From: Engraulis encrasicolus
Taxonomy: Eukaryota > Chordata > Actinopteri > Clupeiformes > Engraulidae
Assembly (NCBI RefSeq): GCF_034702125.1
Contig: NC_085869.1
Span: 14,997,544-15,061,543 of the forward strand
Length of the DNA stretch: 64,000 bases
Direction of reading: 5' to 3'
Shown here: one piece after another, positions 38,001-53,000 of the stretch
How positions within the stretch are numbered: position 1 is the stretch's first letter
Layout of the letters: each line of letters begins with the position of its first letter
Made by a program: the position numbers and the translations under genes
The notes under the pieces: model-generated
What the model was told of the DNA's origin: nothing
Database searches by the model: none
What the model saw: the letters and a program-made list of their open reading frames with translations, nothing else

Positions 38001-41000
38001 CTTGAGTGAATTCTGGGTGCAGTTGCTTGAGACTGTTGTGTAGGCTTTGCGCACAGATTCTCGCTTTTCTATAATGTAGTATGTTATTTTAGATCCACCA
38101 TCTGTCAGAGGAGCCTCCCAGTGAAGAGTGACAGAGTCTTTCTTGACATCCTTCACTTCAAAGTTCTGAGGAGCACTTGGAGTATCCAAAATCCTCACAT
38201 TGACAAAGGCAGATTTAGTGCCAGAGGCATTCTCAAGGTTCAAGATATATTTTCCACTATCAAATCTGTTTACACTGTCAATAACCAGCATTGTGTATGA
38301 GCTTGTGGATTCAATCTGTGCACGGTCAGTCAGGGTAGCCCCTTCTTTTTCCCATGTAACAGAAGGCGTAGGTCTTCCTCTAATAGTTACAAATAAGCGA
38401 AGTGATCCACCAGCATGGACAGACACAACTTTCCTAAGTTCAGCATCCAATTCAATCTCTGGGGCCTCAACCTTTTCTGTAGTAACAACTGGGCCATGGA
38501 AATCAGCTGGCTCTCCAACTCCTTCACCGTTAAAGGCACAAACACGGAAGTCATACTGTCCATTTTCCTTCAGATTTCCCACTGTTAGCTTTGTTGTCTG
38601 AATGCCAGCTGGAGGTGTGCAGGCGGTCCACACTTCTTCTTCTTCTTCAACTTCTTCTTCTTCACCTTCTTTTGGTTCAACAACTTCTTTTGGTTCAACA
38701 ACTTCTTTCATTTCAACAACTTCTTTCATTTCAACAATATATCCCTTGATGTAGGCGCCACCATCAGTGGCAGGTTTAGCCCAGGAGAGGGACACTGTCG
38801 ATTTTGAGTAATCTGTAACTCTGGGATGCAGTGGTGGGCTAGGTGGGGTTATATCATTAATGGCTCTGCAGAAATGTGATAGGTCACTTAATTCTCCCAC
38901 ACCGGCTTCATTTTCTGCAGCAACACGGAACTCATAGAAGTGACCATCTTGAAGTCCTTTCACTCTGTAGAAAACATCTGTCACCTTCTTGCGGTTACAT
39001 TTTGTCCATCGTACACCATCTTTGTCACGTTTTTCAATGTGATAGCATTCAATTTGTGCACCTCCATCAGATTCTGGTGCAGTCCATGTGAGCAGCATAG
39101 AGTCCTTTGTGATTTCACTTGCCTCAGGTGCAGAGGGGGCACTGGGTGGCTTGTAAGGATCACGTGCAACAATGGGGTCAGACACAAGAGGTTCCCCTTT
39201 ACCGTGTTTGTTGACAGCCCTGACTCTGAAGATGTATTCATCACCTGGTAGAAGCTTGGTCACATGGTAACTGACACCTTCGACATGTTCCTCTACCAAG
39301 CTCCAAGATAATCTGCTAGTTTCTCTCTTTTCTACAATATAATGAGATATATTTGATCCACCATCAAGAGCAGGCTCTGCCCAGAACAGTTTGCATGAAT
39401 TATGCATTATTCCAGTGATACGCAGTGGCCCAGCAGGTGCACTAGGATTGTCAAGAACCTTTACAGTAATTGGTATTACTTTAGTTCCACCCTTGTTTGT
39501 GAGCGTGAGATCATAGTGTCCACTATCAAGTTTTGTGCAGTCCTTGATTGTTATGGATGCAGATTTCTCTGTAGTTTTCCTTTCAATTCTGAGTGCCACT
39601 TCCATCTCTTTTCCTTCTTTCAACCAATTAACAGTTGGCACTGGTTTGCCATGAATGTCTGCATCAAGGACCAAATTTTCTCCAGCATCAACAACAATGA
39701 CATCCTTGTATTTTGGATCCATTGAGACAGATGGGGGCTCAATTTCATCGGTTGCTGTGATTGCACCACTGCTGTCAGATGCCATACTGACAACTCCAGC
39801 TGCATTTCTTGCAATTACTCTGAATTCATATTGGTTGTCCTGTGTCAAGCCAGTAATGTTAAATTCAGTCTCAATAATATTGGTGAAGTTCACTCTCATC
39901 CAGTGTCCTTCAGGCAATTCTCTCTTTTCCACAACATATCCAGTAACCTTGCTGCCACCATCATACAGTGGTTTTGTCCACTGAATGGTTATATGATCCT
40001 TTGAGATCGCAATGGCCTCTGGAGTACCTGGAGGATCGCATGGGTCACGGGCAACAAAGCTCTCAGAGACTTTGCTCGATCTACCAATACCAATAATATT
40101 TTCAGCAAACACCCTGTATTCATACCCGATGCCCTCTTCTAGATTTGTGATCTTGAACTCTTGGTCTTTAATGAGTGTCTTATTCAGTTTATTCCACATA
40201 ATGCTACTTCTTTCTTTACTTTCAAGGTGGTAACCTACAACCGGGCTTCCACCATCATTGACTGGCTCATTCCATTCAATGATCATCTGCTCTTTAGTGG
40301 CAGATTTCACAGAAGGAGTACCAGGTGGTCCAGGGACTTTGTAAGGATACTGTACAACTATGGCTTTAGAGTCCAGAGGAGATCCCTTTCCATATCTGTT
40401 TTCAGCACAAATCCTAAACTGATACTCAGCACCCTTTTTCAGCTTAGTTACCTTCATTGTGGTTCTTGCCATATTGTTTGAAACACCTTGCCAGGTAGTT
40501 GTGGTTGTGTCTCTCTTCTCAATAATGTAATGCTTGATCTGGCAACCGCCTGTATACTCGGGGGGCTCCCATGAAAGTATGAGGGAGCTGTTAGTCACCT
40601 CAGCCACTTTCACAGGTCCTCCAGGGCTTCCAGGCTTGTCAAGTATTACGAGTCCAATTTCCTCTGTTGCTTTACCAGCTGTATTTGTGGCTGTTACAGC
40701 ATACTTTCCTAGGTCCTCTTTGCAGGCCTCAGTAATTGAAAGTGTAGTTGATGTAAGTGTGTTTTCAATGCTCAGTCTGCTAGATATTTTCACACCTTGT
40801 CCATCCTTTGCCCAGCTTACCCTTGGTTTAGGACGACCAAATACTGCAACTACCAATTTAAAGTCTGTACCAGCTTTCACATTGTAAGTGTTAAACATGG
40901 ACTTCAAACTTGGCTCAATATTCATATCATTAGCAGTCACTGAAGTTGTAAGTGGTGTTGGCTCGCCTTTGCCCTTCTCGTTGTAGGCCAAAACCCTGAA

Positions 41001-44000
41001 ATTATATTCCTGACCTGTTGAGAGTCCCTGGACAGTTCCTTCACAGGCACCTCCTTTGATTGTCGTTGCAACTCCCCATTTTTCTGTGCCTTTCGGTAGC
41101 ATTTCAATTATGTACCCAGTGATTCTGCTTCCACCGTCATGCTCTGGTTTCCCCCATGCCAAAGAGGCACTAACTTTGGTGACATCGGTCAAGAAGACCT
41201 TTCCAACTGCCCACGGCACCTCAGAGGCCTTTGAAGCAGTCTTTGTCTCCACAGGTACACCAATTCCATATTCATTTTCAGCCATAACTCTGAAGTAATA
41301 CATTGCACCCTCTGTAAGATTTTCCACTTTGAAGGTTGTTTTGGTGCATTTTGCTGAAACACCTGCATATGCTTTACGAGTAGATTCCCGCTTTTCAACG
41401 ACATAATGTTTAATCCTTGCACCGCCATCAACAAGTGGAGGTTCCCAGCTCAGTACAACTGATTCCCTCTTGATTTCAGAGACTTGGAGGTTCTGAGGAG
41501 CACTTGGGATGTCCAGGACCTTTACAGTAACAAACTCAGACACAGTGCCACTACTATTTGTAAGTGTCAGTGTATATTTTCCAGAGTCTCTTCTGTCACA
41601 AGAATCAACTGTGACCTGGGTGTGGTTCAGACCTTTCTCTACAACTGCCCTCTCACTTAGGTCTTCTTCATCTTTAGTCCACTTAATTTCTGGTGTCGGC
41701 CTTCCCTTGAAAGGTACATTGATTTTCACCGATCCACCAGCACGGACAACAATTCCCTTTCTTAGCTCAGAATCAAGTAGGATTTCAGGAGCTTCGAGTC
41801 TTTCATGAGGTCTGACAGCCCCAGGAACTTCAGCAGCTTCACCAACACCCAGTTTGTTGATTGCACATACTCTTATCTTATATTCTTGGTCAACAAGCTT
41901 GGTGATTACAAATTTGTTGACTCTCAATCCATGTGGTGGTGTGACCATTGTCCATTCCTCTTCCTTAGCTTCAGCCTCGGGTTCAGCCTTAGCTTCAGCC
42001 TCGGGTTCAGTCTTAGCTTCAGCCTCAGGTTCAGCCACAGCTTCAGCCACAGTAACAGCTTCAGCCTCAGCTTTGCATATCTCAACAATGTAGCCCTGAA
42101 TTGCAGCGCCCCCATCAGTGAGTGGTTTTCCCCAAGCAATAGTGAGTGAACTGCTCGTTGAGTCAATGACATGAGCATGTGTTGGTGGGCCAGGTTTATA
42201 CTTTGGATCACAAGCCTTGTAGTATGAAGTTGGCAGACTTGGCTCTCCTACTCCAGCTGCATTTTCTGCTGCCAATCTGAATTCATACTCGTGATCATCA
42301 GTGAGTCCTGTCACTCTGAAGCACAGATCTGTCACCTTACACCTGTTACACTTTGTCCATTTGACACCTAATCTATCTTTCTTCTCAATGATGTAGCTGG
42401 TAATTTCACTTCCACCATCACTTTCTGGAGCAGTCCAGGAAAGAGTCATGCCATCCTTTGCTATGTTAGTTACATCCACAATATGAGGTGTACCAGGGGG
42501 CACAAATGGATCTTTCATGATCACAGATGCTGAATTAAGTGGTTCACCTGAACCGTAACAGTTGACTGCTTTGACACGGAACATGTACTCATTGTTTTCA
42601 AGAAGCTTAGTAATTTTGTATACAGTTGTTGTACAGTCAGTTGAGACAACTGTCCAAGCAAGGCGGCTAGTTTCTCGTCTCTCAATGATGTAATGAGTTA
42701 TTGGGTTTCCACCATCATGAGCTGGTGCCTTCCAAGCTAGAGTCAGTCGATCAGATGCAAGACCTGTGATATGAAGAGGCCCTTCACATTGTCCTGGTTT
42801 GTCCAGTACCTTCACTGTGAATGTAACGGTTTGAGAACCACCTGGATTTGTCAGCTGAAGAATGTATTCTCCACTATCCTGTCTGGCAGCGTCTTTCACA
42901 ACTATCATTGCTGTGGTTTCTGTATTCTTCACATCACATCTTATGGTATTTTCCACTGTTTTCTCACCCCTAAGCCACTGAATGGTGGGAGCTGGCTTTC
43001 CATGAACATCAGCATCAAGTTTAAACGTTTCTCCAGCATCAACCACAAGAGTTTTAGTGAACTGAGGATCAATTGAGAATTTAGGTGGTTCAACTTCATC
43101 CAGGGCAGTAATGGCTCCACTGTTGTACGATGGTTTGCTGAACGTACCAACTGCATTCTTTGCTATTACTCTGAAGTCATATTTCTCTCCCTCAGTTAAC
43201 CCAGTGATTGTAAAGTTAGTTTCAATAATGTTTGTAAAGTTAACTTTTACCCAGCGTCCATCTGGGAGATCACGCTTTTCAACAACGTAACCAGTTATCA
43301 CACTGCCTCCATCATATTCAGGCTTTGTCCATGCAATTGATATTGTGTTATTGCTAATACGGGTTGCCTCTGGCATGCCAGGTGGGTCACACTGATCACG
43401 GGCCACATATCCCTCAGAGAGCTTGCTGCATCTACCAATGCCAACAATGTTTTCAGCATAGACTCTGAACTCATACTCAATACCTTCTTCCAGTGGACTT
43501 GTTTTAAATGAAGTGTCTTGAATGAGTGTTTTATTGACTTTGGTCCAGAGAATGCTGTTTCTTTCTTTGCGTTCAATGTGATAACCAAGAACAGCACTAC
43601 CTCCATCAGATACAGGCATATTCCACTCAACAATCATGTGGTCCTTTGACAAATGTGAGACAAATGGCGTACCAGGTGGACCTGGTTCTTTGTAAGGATA
43701 CTGAGCTACCACTGCCTTTGATTCCAAAGCATAACTCTTGCCATAACGATTCTGAGCAATAATCCTGAACTGATATTCAGATCCAGTTTTGAGCCTAGGT
43801 ACTTTAATAGATGTCCTCGCAACTGATACAGCAACATTGTCCCATGTGGCTGTGGTTGTGTCTCTCTTTTGCACAATATAGTTTGAAACAGAGCAACCTC
43901 CAGTGAACTTGGGTGGATCCCAAGATAGTGTTACACTTTGTGTGGTTACTTCATCAAACCTAACAGGTCCTGTTGGTGGACCCGGTTTGTCAAGAGCAAT

Positions 44001-47000
44001 TACTTCAAGAGTTGCTTCTTTTTGTCCAGCAGTGTTGGAGACTTTAATAGTGTACATGCCACCATCCTCTCTTGCTGCTTCCTTAATGCTAAGAGTTGTG
44101 CAGCCTGCTGTGTTGATGATGTTTACTCTTGAGGTTACTTTCATGCTCTCGCCATCCTTTGTCCAAGATACTTTTGGATTAGGTCGTCCAGAAATAGGAA
44201 TATCAACATTCAGGTCTTTGCCAACCAGAACTTTATAGCTATTGAATACAGGCTTGACATCAGGTTCAAATACAAGGTCCTCAGCTTGAACAGCAACAGC
44301 AAGTGTTCGTGGGTCACTCTTTCCTTTTTCATTGCAAGCCACGACTCTGAATAGGTATTCATCTCCTGGATTCAGATTTTTGACAGTAGCCTCCAAGGCC
44401 TTCACATTAGCACAACCAGACCACTTGTCTGGATTTGCTTTAAGTGCCATTTCAACTACATATTGTGTAACTCTGCTGCCACCGTCATGCACTGGTCTGT
44501 CCCATCCAAGTGAGACACTTGTCTTGGTCACATCAACAACATTAATTTTACCAGGCATTTGTGGAACTTCTGAAATCTTCAGAGGGTCTAGAGTTTCAAC
44601 AGGTACACCGACACCATGTTCATTTTCAGCCATAACTCTGAAGTAGTAGCAACATCCTTCTTGGAGAGGCTCAATTTTATAGGACAGTTGGTGGCAGTTT
44701 GTGGCAACAGCCGCATAAGTTTTTCTTGTACTTTCACGCTTCTCAATGACATAGTTTTTAATTTTCACACCACCATCCAAAAGTGGGGGATCCCATGCAA
44801 GAGTTATGGATTCCTTTGTAATTTTCTTGATCTTCATATTTGCCGGTGCCCCAGGGGTATCCAGTACTCTCACAAGAATAATAGCAGAGCTTGTGCCAAT
44901 AGAATTCTCAGCAGTGACACTGTACTTTCCACTGTCAGATCTGTTAACTTTGTCAATTACAAGGGAAGTGTATGTGCTTGCGATTTCCACCTGAGCTGTT
45001 TCTTTCAATGGAGCCTCATCTTTCTGCCATGTAACAGCTGGAGTGGGGCGTCCTTTGATTGGAATGAACAATCTGAGTGATGTTCCAGCTTTGATGTTCA
45101 TAATCTTTCTATACTCTGCATCAATATCAAGATCTGGTTCTTCTGTCTTGTCTTCAGGTACTATTGGCTCAGGAACATCTGCTTGTTCACCAACACCAAC
45201 CTTATTGATTGCACAAATTCGGAATCTGTATGCTTGTTTTTCTTTCAGATTTACAACAGTGAATTTTCTACCCTTCACTCCAATTGGAGGTGTGCACATG
45301 ATCCACTCTACTGGCTTTTCTTCAGCCTTTTCAGCAGGTGTCTCTTCGCCTTCGGCAGGTTTCTCAGGAGATTTCTCGACAACTTCCTCGACAACTTCTT
45401 CGGTTGTTTCGGGCTCCACTGTGACTTCACATGCCTCTACAATGTAACCCTGAATTTCACAACCACCATCATAGATAGGCTGGCTCCATGCAAGATTGAC
45501 AGAGGAACTGGTCATATCAGTTACTCTAGGATTACTTGGAGGACCAGGTTTGAAAATAGGGTCCACTGCCTTAAAGAACACAGAAGGAGCGCTTGGCTCA
45601 CCAACACCAACACCATTTTCGGCAGCAACTCTGAATTCATAGCTGTGACTTTCAAGAAGTCCAGTGACACGGAAGGTAAGATCTGTAACAGTTGAACGGT
45701 TGCATCTAGTCCATCTAACTCCTTCTTTGTCATGTTTCTCAATTATGTATCCCTTGAGAGGAGAACCACCATCACTTCCTGGTGCTTCCCAGGTTATTAC
45801 CATAGAGTCCTTCTTGATATTTGAAATTTCAATTCTACTTGGTGCATCAGGAGTTAAATATGGATCTCTGATTATTACAGCACTTGAAAGAAGAGGCTCA
45901 CTCACACCAAATGAGTTAACTGACATCACTCTGAAAACATACTCGTTTCCTTCAAGTAGTTTTGTAATTTTCAGGGAAGTGTCTGTTGCCTTAGCTTCAA
46001 CAACAGTCCAAATAAGTCGGCTTGTTTCTCTTCTCTCAACAACATAGTGTGAGATTGCACTTCCACCATCTACAAGTGGTGCTTTCCATGTGAGGCAACA
46101 ACGGTCACACATGACACCTGAGACAACAATTGGGCCTTCCGCAGGACCGGGTTTGTCCAGCACAGAGACATTAATATTAAATGATTTCTCACCACCTGCA
46201 TTTCGAAGCAAGAGGGTGTATTGGCCTCCATCAGAAAGCTTGGCATCCTTTACAGAAATGAAAGCTTTAGTTTCTGTGTTCTTAATTTCCCTGTATATGG
46301 TATTTCCAAGTTCTACCTCTCCCCTCATCCAGTGAATAGATGGTGATGGTTTACCATGGACATCTGCATCAATTTTAAAGGAATCACCTGCCTTTACCAC
46401 AACAGTCTGGGTGTACTCTGGGTCTATGCTGAGGCGTGGTGGCTCAATTTCATCCTTTGCAGTGATGGGTCCAGTGCTGTATGAAGGAGGACTGAAAACT
46501 CCAGCAGCATTTCGTGCAATAACACGGAACTCATATTGTTGATCCTCCACCAGTCCAGTGTTAACATATTCAGTTTCAATAACATTCGTAAAGTTAGCCT
46601 TCAACCAACGTCCTTCTGGCAATTCTTTCTTCTCAACAATGTAACCAGTAACCTTGCTGCCGCCATCATATTCTGGTTTAGTCCAGACGATTTTCACAGT
46701 CTCTTTTGTAATTTTAACTGCCTCTGGCTGACCAGGGGGATCACATGGGTCTCTGGCAATGCAACCCTCTGAAACCTTGCTGACCTTTCCAATGCCAACA
46801 ATGTTCTCTGCATAAACTCTGTATTCATATTCCATGCCTGCTTCAAGGCCAGTTGTCTTGTATGATGTGTCCGTGATGATGGACTTGTTGAGCTTAATCC
46901 AGAGAATACTATTTCTTTCCTTTCTTTCAAGGTGATATCCAATAACTGAGCTGCCGCCATCATTGACAGGTTCATTCCAAACAACAACCATAGTATCTCT

Positions 47001-50000
47001 AGTTGCTGCCTGAACAGATGGTGTACCAGGGTTTCCTGGAGCTTTGTATGGATACTGAGCAACAACACATTCGGAGAGGAGTGGGGCACTCTTTCCATAT
47101 CTGTTCTCAGCAGTTACTCTGAACTGGTATTCTGTTCCCGTCTTTAACCTTGCAGCTTTGACCTTTAATCTTGCCAGGTTCATTGCAACAACAAGCCAGT
47201 TTTGTGTGGCTGTTTCTCTTTTCTCAACCATATAGTTATTGACAGTGCAACCACCATCATATTCTGGAACACCCCAGGAGATTGTTACACTATCAGAGGT
47301 AACATCCTGGATTTTCACTGGGCCAGATGGTGGGCCAGGTCTGTCAAGAACAACTACTCCAATGTCTGCTGTTGTCTCACCAGCTGTGTTTGTAAGTTTG
47401 ATATTGTACTGGCCAACATCCTCACGGCAAGCCTCTGTAATTGAGAGGTTCAGCATTGTTTCGGTGGCAGAGTAGTTCACCCTGCTGGTTCGTTTCATAG
47501 GAACTCCATCCTTAATCCATGAAATTGCTGCCTTAGGACGAGCAATATATGGCACATCAATGGTCAAGTCTTCTCCCGCGAGAACACTGAATGTAGTAAA
47601 TTGCAGTTTTGCAGATGGAGCGATCACAAGGTCTTTAGCAATAACTGGTACACCAATAACACGAGGGTCGCTACATCCTTTCTCATTCTTTGCTGACACA
47701 CGGAACATGTATTCATCACCAGGGTTAAGGTTTTTAATGACAGCCTCACAGGTTTGAGCAACTGCTATTTGTCCCCATTTGTCATTACCTTTGCATTGCA
47801 TCTCAACAATATAAGCACCCACTCTGCTTCCACCATCATGTTCAGGCTTTTCCCATGACAGAGTAACAGTAGTCTTTGTTACATCCACAAGTGTGATCTT
47901 TCCAGGTGGAAGTGGCTTTTCAGACACTTTAATTGATTCTGGAGTCTCAACTGGCAGACCAATGCCATATTCATTTTCTGCCAAGACTCTGAAATAGTAG
48001 TTACATCCCTCTTGCAGTTGGTCTAGGGTCCATGATGTTTTGTGACAGTTAGCATTAACAGTAGCATATGCCTTTCTTGTTGCTTCACGTTTTTCAACAA
48101 CATAATTCTTGACCTTTGTACCACCATCATTGAGTGGAGGTTCCCATTCAAGTGTCACAGATTCCTTTGTCACATTGGCAATTTTAAGATTTGATGGTGC
48201 TCCTGGTGTATCAAGAATCTTGACTTTCACTGTGACTGTTTTTGACCCTGAACCATTTTCAACAGTTAAATTGTAATTACCACTATCGAATCGGTTGACA
48301 TTTCCAACAATTAGAGAGGTGAAAGACTCAGTGCTCTCAATTGTGGCTCTTTCAAGAGACTCTTCATTGTCTCTTGTCCATGTAGCTGTAGGTGCTGGCC
48401 GTCCTCTGATGGGCACAAAGAGTCTAAGTGTGCAGCAGGCTCTAAGAGTGACGGTTGTGCGAAGCTCAGCATCTAAATCACACTCAGGTGGAATTAACCT
48501 GTCTTCTGCTTTGGGGGGGCCGGGGACAGCGGCAGCTTCTCCAATTCCTTCACTATTCATTGCAGAAATATTAATCTTTAACTCTTCATTTTCTTTCAAG
48601 TTTGTTAACGTGAAGGATGTTCCCACAAGTCCATCTGGGGGAGATACAACAGCCCACTCTTCTTCCTCTAGACTGGCAGGGCATGTTTCTATTAGATATC
48701 CAGTGATTGCAGAACCACCATCATAAACTGGCTTATTCCAAGCAATTGTAATAGAGGACTTTGTTGTGTCCAAAACCCTTGGGTTTCCAGGAGGTCCAGG
48801 CTCATACAGAGTATCAGTGGCCTTATTGAATGGACTTGAGGCACTAGGTAGACTAATGCCTGCAGCATTTGTAGCAAAGATTCTGAACTCATACTCGTGT
48901 GTGTTGACAAGTCCTGTAACCCTGAACTGTAACTCAGTCACAGGTCGCTTGTTGCATTTGACCCACCGCAGACCGATTTTATCTCTTCTTTCAACGCTGT
49001 AGCTTGTTATTGGACTGCCTCCATCGCTCTTTGGTGCAGCCCAGAACAGTACCATTGAATCTTTGGTAATTACTGATATTTCAGGAGTTCCTGGAGCATC
49101 TGGTGGAACATATGGGTTGTCTGCAATGACTGGAGCAGAGTCAAGAGGTTCTCCAACTCCATACTTGTTCACTGCCATGACCCTGAAAATGTATTCATTT
49201 CCTTTCAATAATTTGGTTACTTTGAATGTGGTTTCCTTTAAGTCAGAAGCAGCATGTGTCCAAGCAAGCCTGCTTGACTCGCGTTTCTCGACAACATAAT
49301 GGTCAATATCAGCTCCTCCGTCATCTGTGGGTGGAGTCCACGTTACGACACAGTTGTCAGCTGTCACATCCGAAACAGCAAGGGGTCCTCCAGGTGGACC
49401 TGGCCTATCCAGAACTTTAACTTTGAAAATGTGCGTGGCAAATCCACCAACATTGCTGGCAGTCAGAACAAACTCGCCACCATCTGTTCTGACAGAGTCT
49501 TTGTTTATCAGTGCTGTTGTGAGGTCAGTCATTCTAATGTCCAGTTTGGAAGATCTTTCAATGTCTTTCTCATCTTTAGTCCATCTCATGGATGGTAATG
49601 GCTGACCTGAAACATCGGCATCCAGTTTGAAGTTTTCTCCAGCTCTCACGCAAAGAAGGCTCTTGAAGATAGCATCAGTCATGATTCTCGGTTCCTCTAC
49701 ATCATCTGTGCAGACAATGGGATCTGATATTTCAGAAGGCTCACTGACAGCACCAGCTGCATTTCTTGCAGATACACGGAATTCATAAGAGGCATCCTGT
49801 GTCAGTCCACTGACAGTGAAGGTTGTTTCAATGATATTTGTGAAATTAGCTCTCATCCAGCGGCCATTTGGTAGGTCTCTCTTTTCCACTGTGTATCCTA
49901 CTATCTTGAATCCACCATCATACTCGGGCTTTGTCCACTGAATTGTAATAACATTCTTGGATATATAGATTGGAACTGGCTGACCTGGTGGGTCCACAGG

Positions 50001-53000
50001 GTCAAGTGCCAGCATGGCTTCGGAGGCGTGGCTTGGCTTTCCGATACCGGCCAAATTTTCAGCCATTACACGGAATTCATATGCAGTGCCATCTTCCAAT
50101 CCACTTGATTTGAACAAGTTTCCTTTAACCAAAGCTTTGCTTATTTTGTGCCACACAATACCACTTCTTGACTTCCTTTCAACATGGTACCCAAGGACTT
50201 CACTTCCTCCATCATTGACAGGTTCATTCCATCCAATTGTCATTGTGTCTTTGGTAAACGCAACAACCTTAGGAGTTCCTGGTGGTCCAGGCACCTTGAA
50301 TGGATATGCTGCCACAACTGCCTCTGATGTAATTGGGGGTCCAACACCATATCTGTTTTTGGCTTTGACACGGAACTGATATTCTGTGCCGGTTTTCAAA
50401 CGGGCGGCTTTGAATGTTGTTCTGATGATTGAATTGGACAACTCTTCCCAAGTCTGTTGTGTTGTGTCCCTGATTTCCACAATATAATTATTAATTGGTA
50501 CTCCACCATCATCTTCTGGTGAATCCCAAGAAAATTCAATGAATGTGAGGGAAATCTTTTCCAACTTGATTGGTCCCTTTGGCGGCCCTGGAATATCTTC
50601 GACCTTGATTCTAAAGGTCTCTGACACAACACCAGCTATGTTCTTTCCTGTAACAGTGTATGGTCCACTGTCCCCTCTGACACATTCATTGACGCTCAAG
50701 ATAGTAGATACAGCTGTATTTTCAACATTTAATCTCTGAGTCTGCTTTAGGGCTTGATCATCTTTCTGCCATGAAACTGTAGGTTTGGGACGTCCGAAGA
50801 TTGGTATCTCCACTTTAATGTCATCTCCAGCCTTGGCGACAATCAACTTCTGACAGATGCCACGCAGATCAAATTCTGGTCCTGAAGTCTGTTCCTTAAC
50901 AACAACAGGTTTACTTTGGCGCGGTTTACTGCGACCAGAGCTGTTTGCTGCCATGACACGGAATACATATTCTTCATTTTCATTCAGATTTTTCACTGTG
51001 TAATCAAAGGTCTTTACTGCTGTCACATGTGCCCATTGATCACCTCCTTTCTTCTGCGCTTCAATAACATATCCTGTTATCCTGCTTCCTCCATCGTGCT
51101 TTGGTTTGGTCCATGCCAAAGTCACAGAACTCTTTGTGACATCTGTGACCGCAACCGTTTGTGGAGGGGAGGGTGCCTGGGATGCTCTGACTGGATCAAG
51201 AGTCTCAACAGCTTCACCAATGCCATATTCATTCTCAGCAGAGACTCTGAAGTAATATTCACATCCTTCTCCCAGGTCTGAGATTTTGACAGTGCATTCC
51301 TCACAATTTGCAACTGCGGTTGCGTATGCTTTGCGAGTAGACTCTCGTTTCTCAATTACATAATTTGTGATTTTGGAACCTCCATCAATTAGAGGCATTT
51401 CCCATTTAAGTGTAATGCTTTCTTTGTCAATGGCTGTAGGTGTCAGGTTAATAGGAGGCCCTGGTGAATCTAAGACCCTAACATTCACATGAGCTGTCTT
51501 CTTTCCAGCCTCATTCTCCAAAGTCAATTCATATCTTCCAGCATCACGCCGATTGCAGTCAGGGATTACCAGAAGTGTGTAAGAGTCTGTGACATCAATG
51601 ATGGCTCTGTGTTTAACGGAGGCTTCATCTTTTGTCCAAGTAACTGTAGGGGTCGGTCTGCCTTTAATTGGAACAAATATGCGGATAGACGTTCCAGCCC
51701 TCCGAACAAGTGTTCTTCTCAGTTCTACATCAAGCTCCAGGTCTGGAATTTCTTGGCGCTCGAGAACTTCAATGAGTTCTTCAATTTGTGTGGGCTCTCC
51801 TACCCCGACGACATTTGTTGCACTCACTCTGAAGTGATACTTTGCACCAGCTTCCAGGTTTGGAACAACAAATTCTGAAATCCTGAGGACACCTTCAGTT
51901 GTGGCCTTTACCCATTCTTCTGCTCCCTCTTTTCTATGCTCAACTATGTATCCAATTATGTCACGTCCACCATCATCAAGTGGTTTGCCCCAGCGCAATT
52001 CAGCAGTGGTCTTTGTGGTGTCACTGACTCTTGGATTCACAGGTGGCCCTGGAACATCTGTTATCACAAGAAATACAATTTTAATTATAACAAATGCATA
52101 ATAAATAGATATGTACTGAAAGACAAATGGTTATGGACAAGCAAGATAAATGTTACTCCTATGATAACTACTTTAAAAAAATCTTACCACAAACACCCTT
52201 GGTCATAACAGGTACAGAGGGTTCACTTGGCTCTCCAAGGCCGGCCTGATTCTCAGCTGTGACACGGAATTCATATTCAACTTCCTCGGCCAGGCCTTGA
52301 ATTTCAAGAGTAAGGTCAGTTACAGTCTTAGCCTTAGTTGCCCTGATCCAACGAGCACCCTTCTTTTCTTTCTTCTCCACAAGGTAGCCTATGATATCAC
52401 TTCCGCCATCATTAGCTGGTCTCTTCCAGTTAATTGTTACATCAGTTCCACTCACACTTTCAATTTCTGGCTTCAAAGGTGGACCAGGAGGACCTAGAAA
52501 AAAAGTTCAACATTAGTACACTGTGATTGTAAAATACCAAACTGTGGTGTATTGTTATTTCAAATGAGTATTGTGTTGTATATAACTGTCATGAGTCTAT
52601 GGATTGCTCACCAAAGGCATCAACGATCTTAACAGGCCCAGAGTGTGAGGGGTCTCCAGCACCGGTTTGATTCACAGCTTTGACACGGAAGATGTATTCA
52701 TTGCCTTGGACGAGTTTTGTGGCAACATAATGAGTTTCAAGGACATTTTCTGCCAGAATGGTCCAGAGGAGACGGCTTGTTTCCCTCTTTTCTATGTTGT
52801 AATACTTAATTGCAGATCCACCATCTTCTGTTGGTGCAGTCCAGGTTAAGGTGACTTTCTCTGAGGAAACTCCACTGTCTTTGACAGGTCCAGGGGGTCC
52901 AGGAACATCCAATACCGTTACCTTAACATTCTCCTCCTTAACACCAAATGCATTGCTTGCAGCTATGGTGTACTCCCCAGAGTCACTTCTGCTTGCATAT

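Noticed and set aside
34358..52057. Possibility that the repetitive FN3/Ig blocks are an assembly duplication
   Set aside because: The five super-repeats in the giant exon differ at many residues and carry distinct insertions, so they are old duplications, not copies of one read set.
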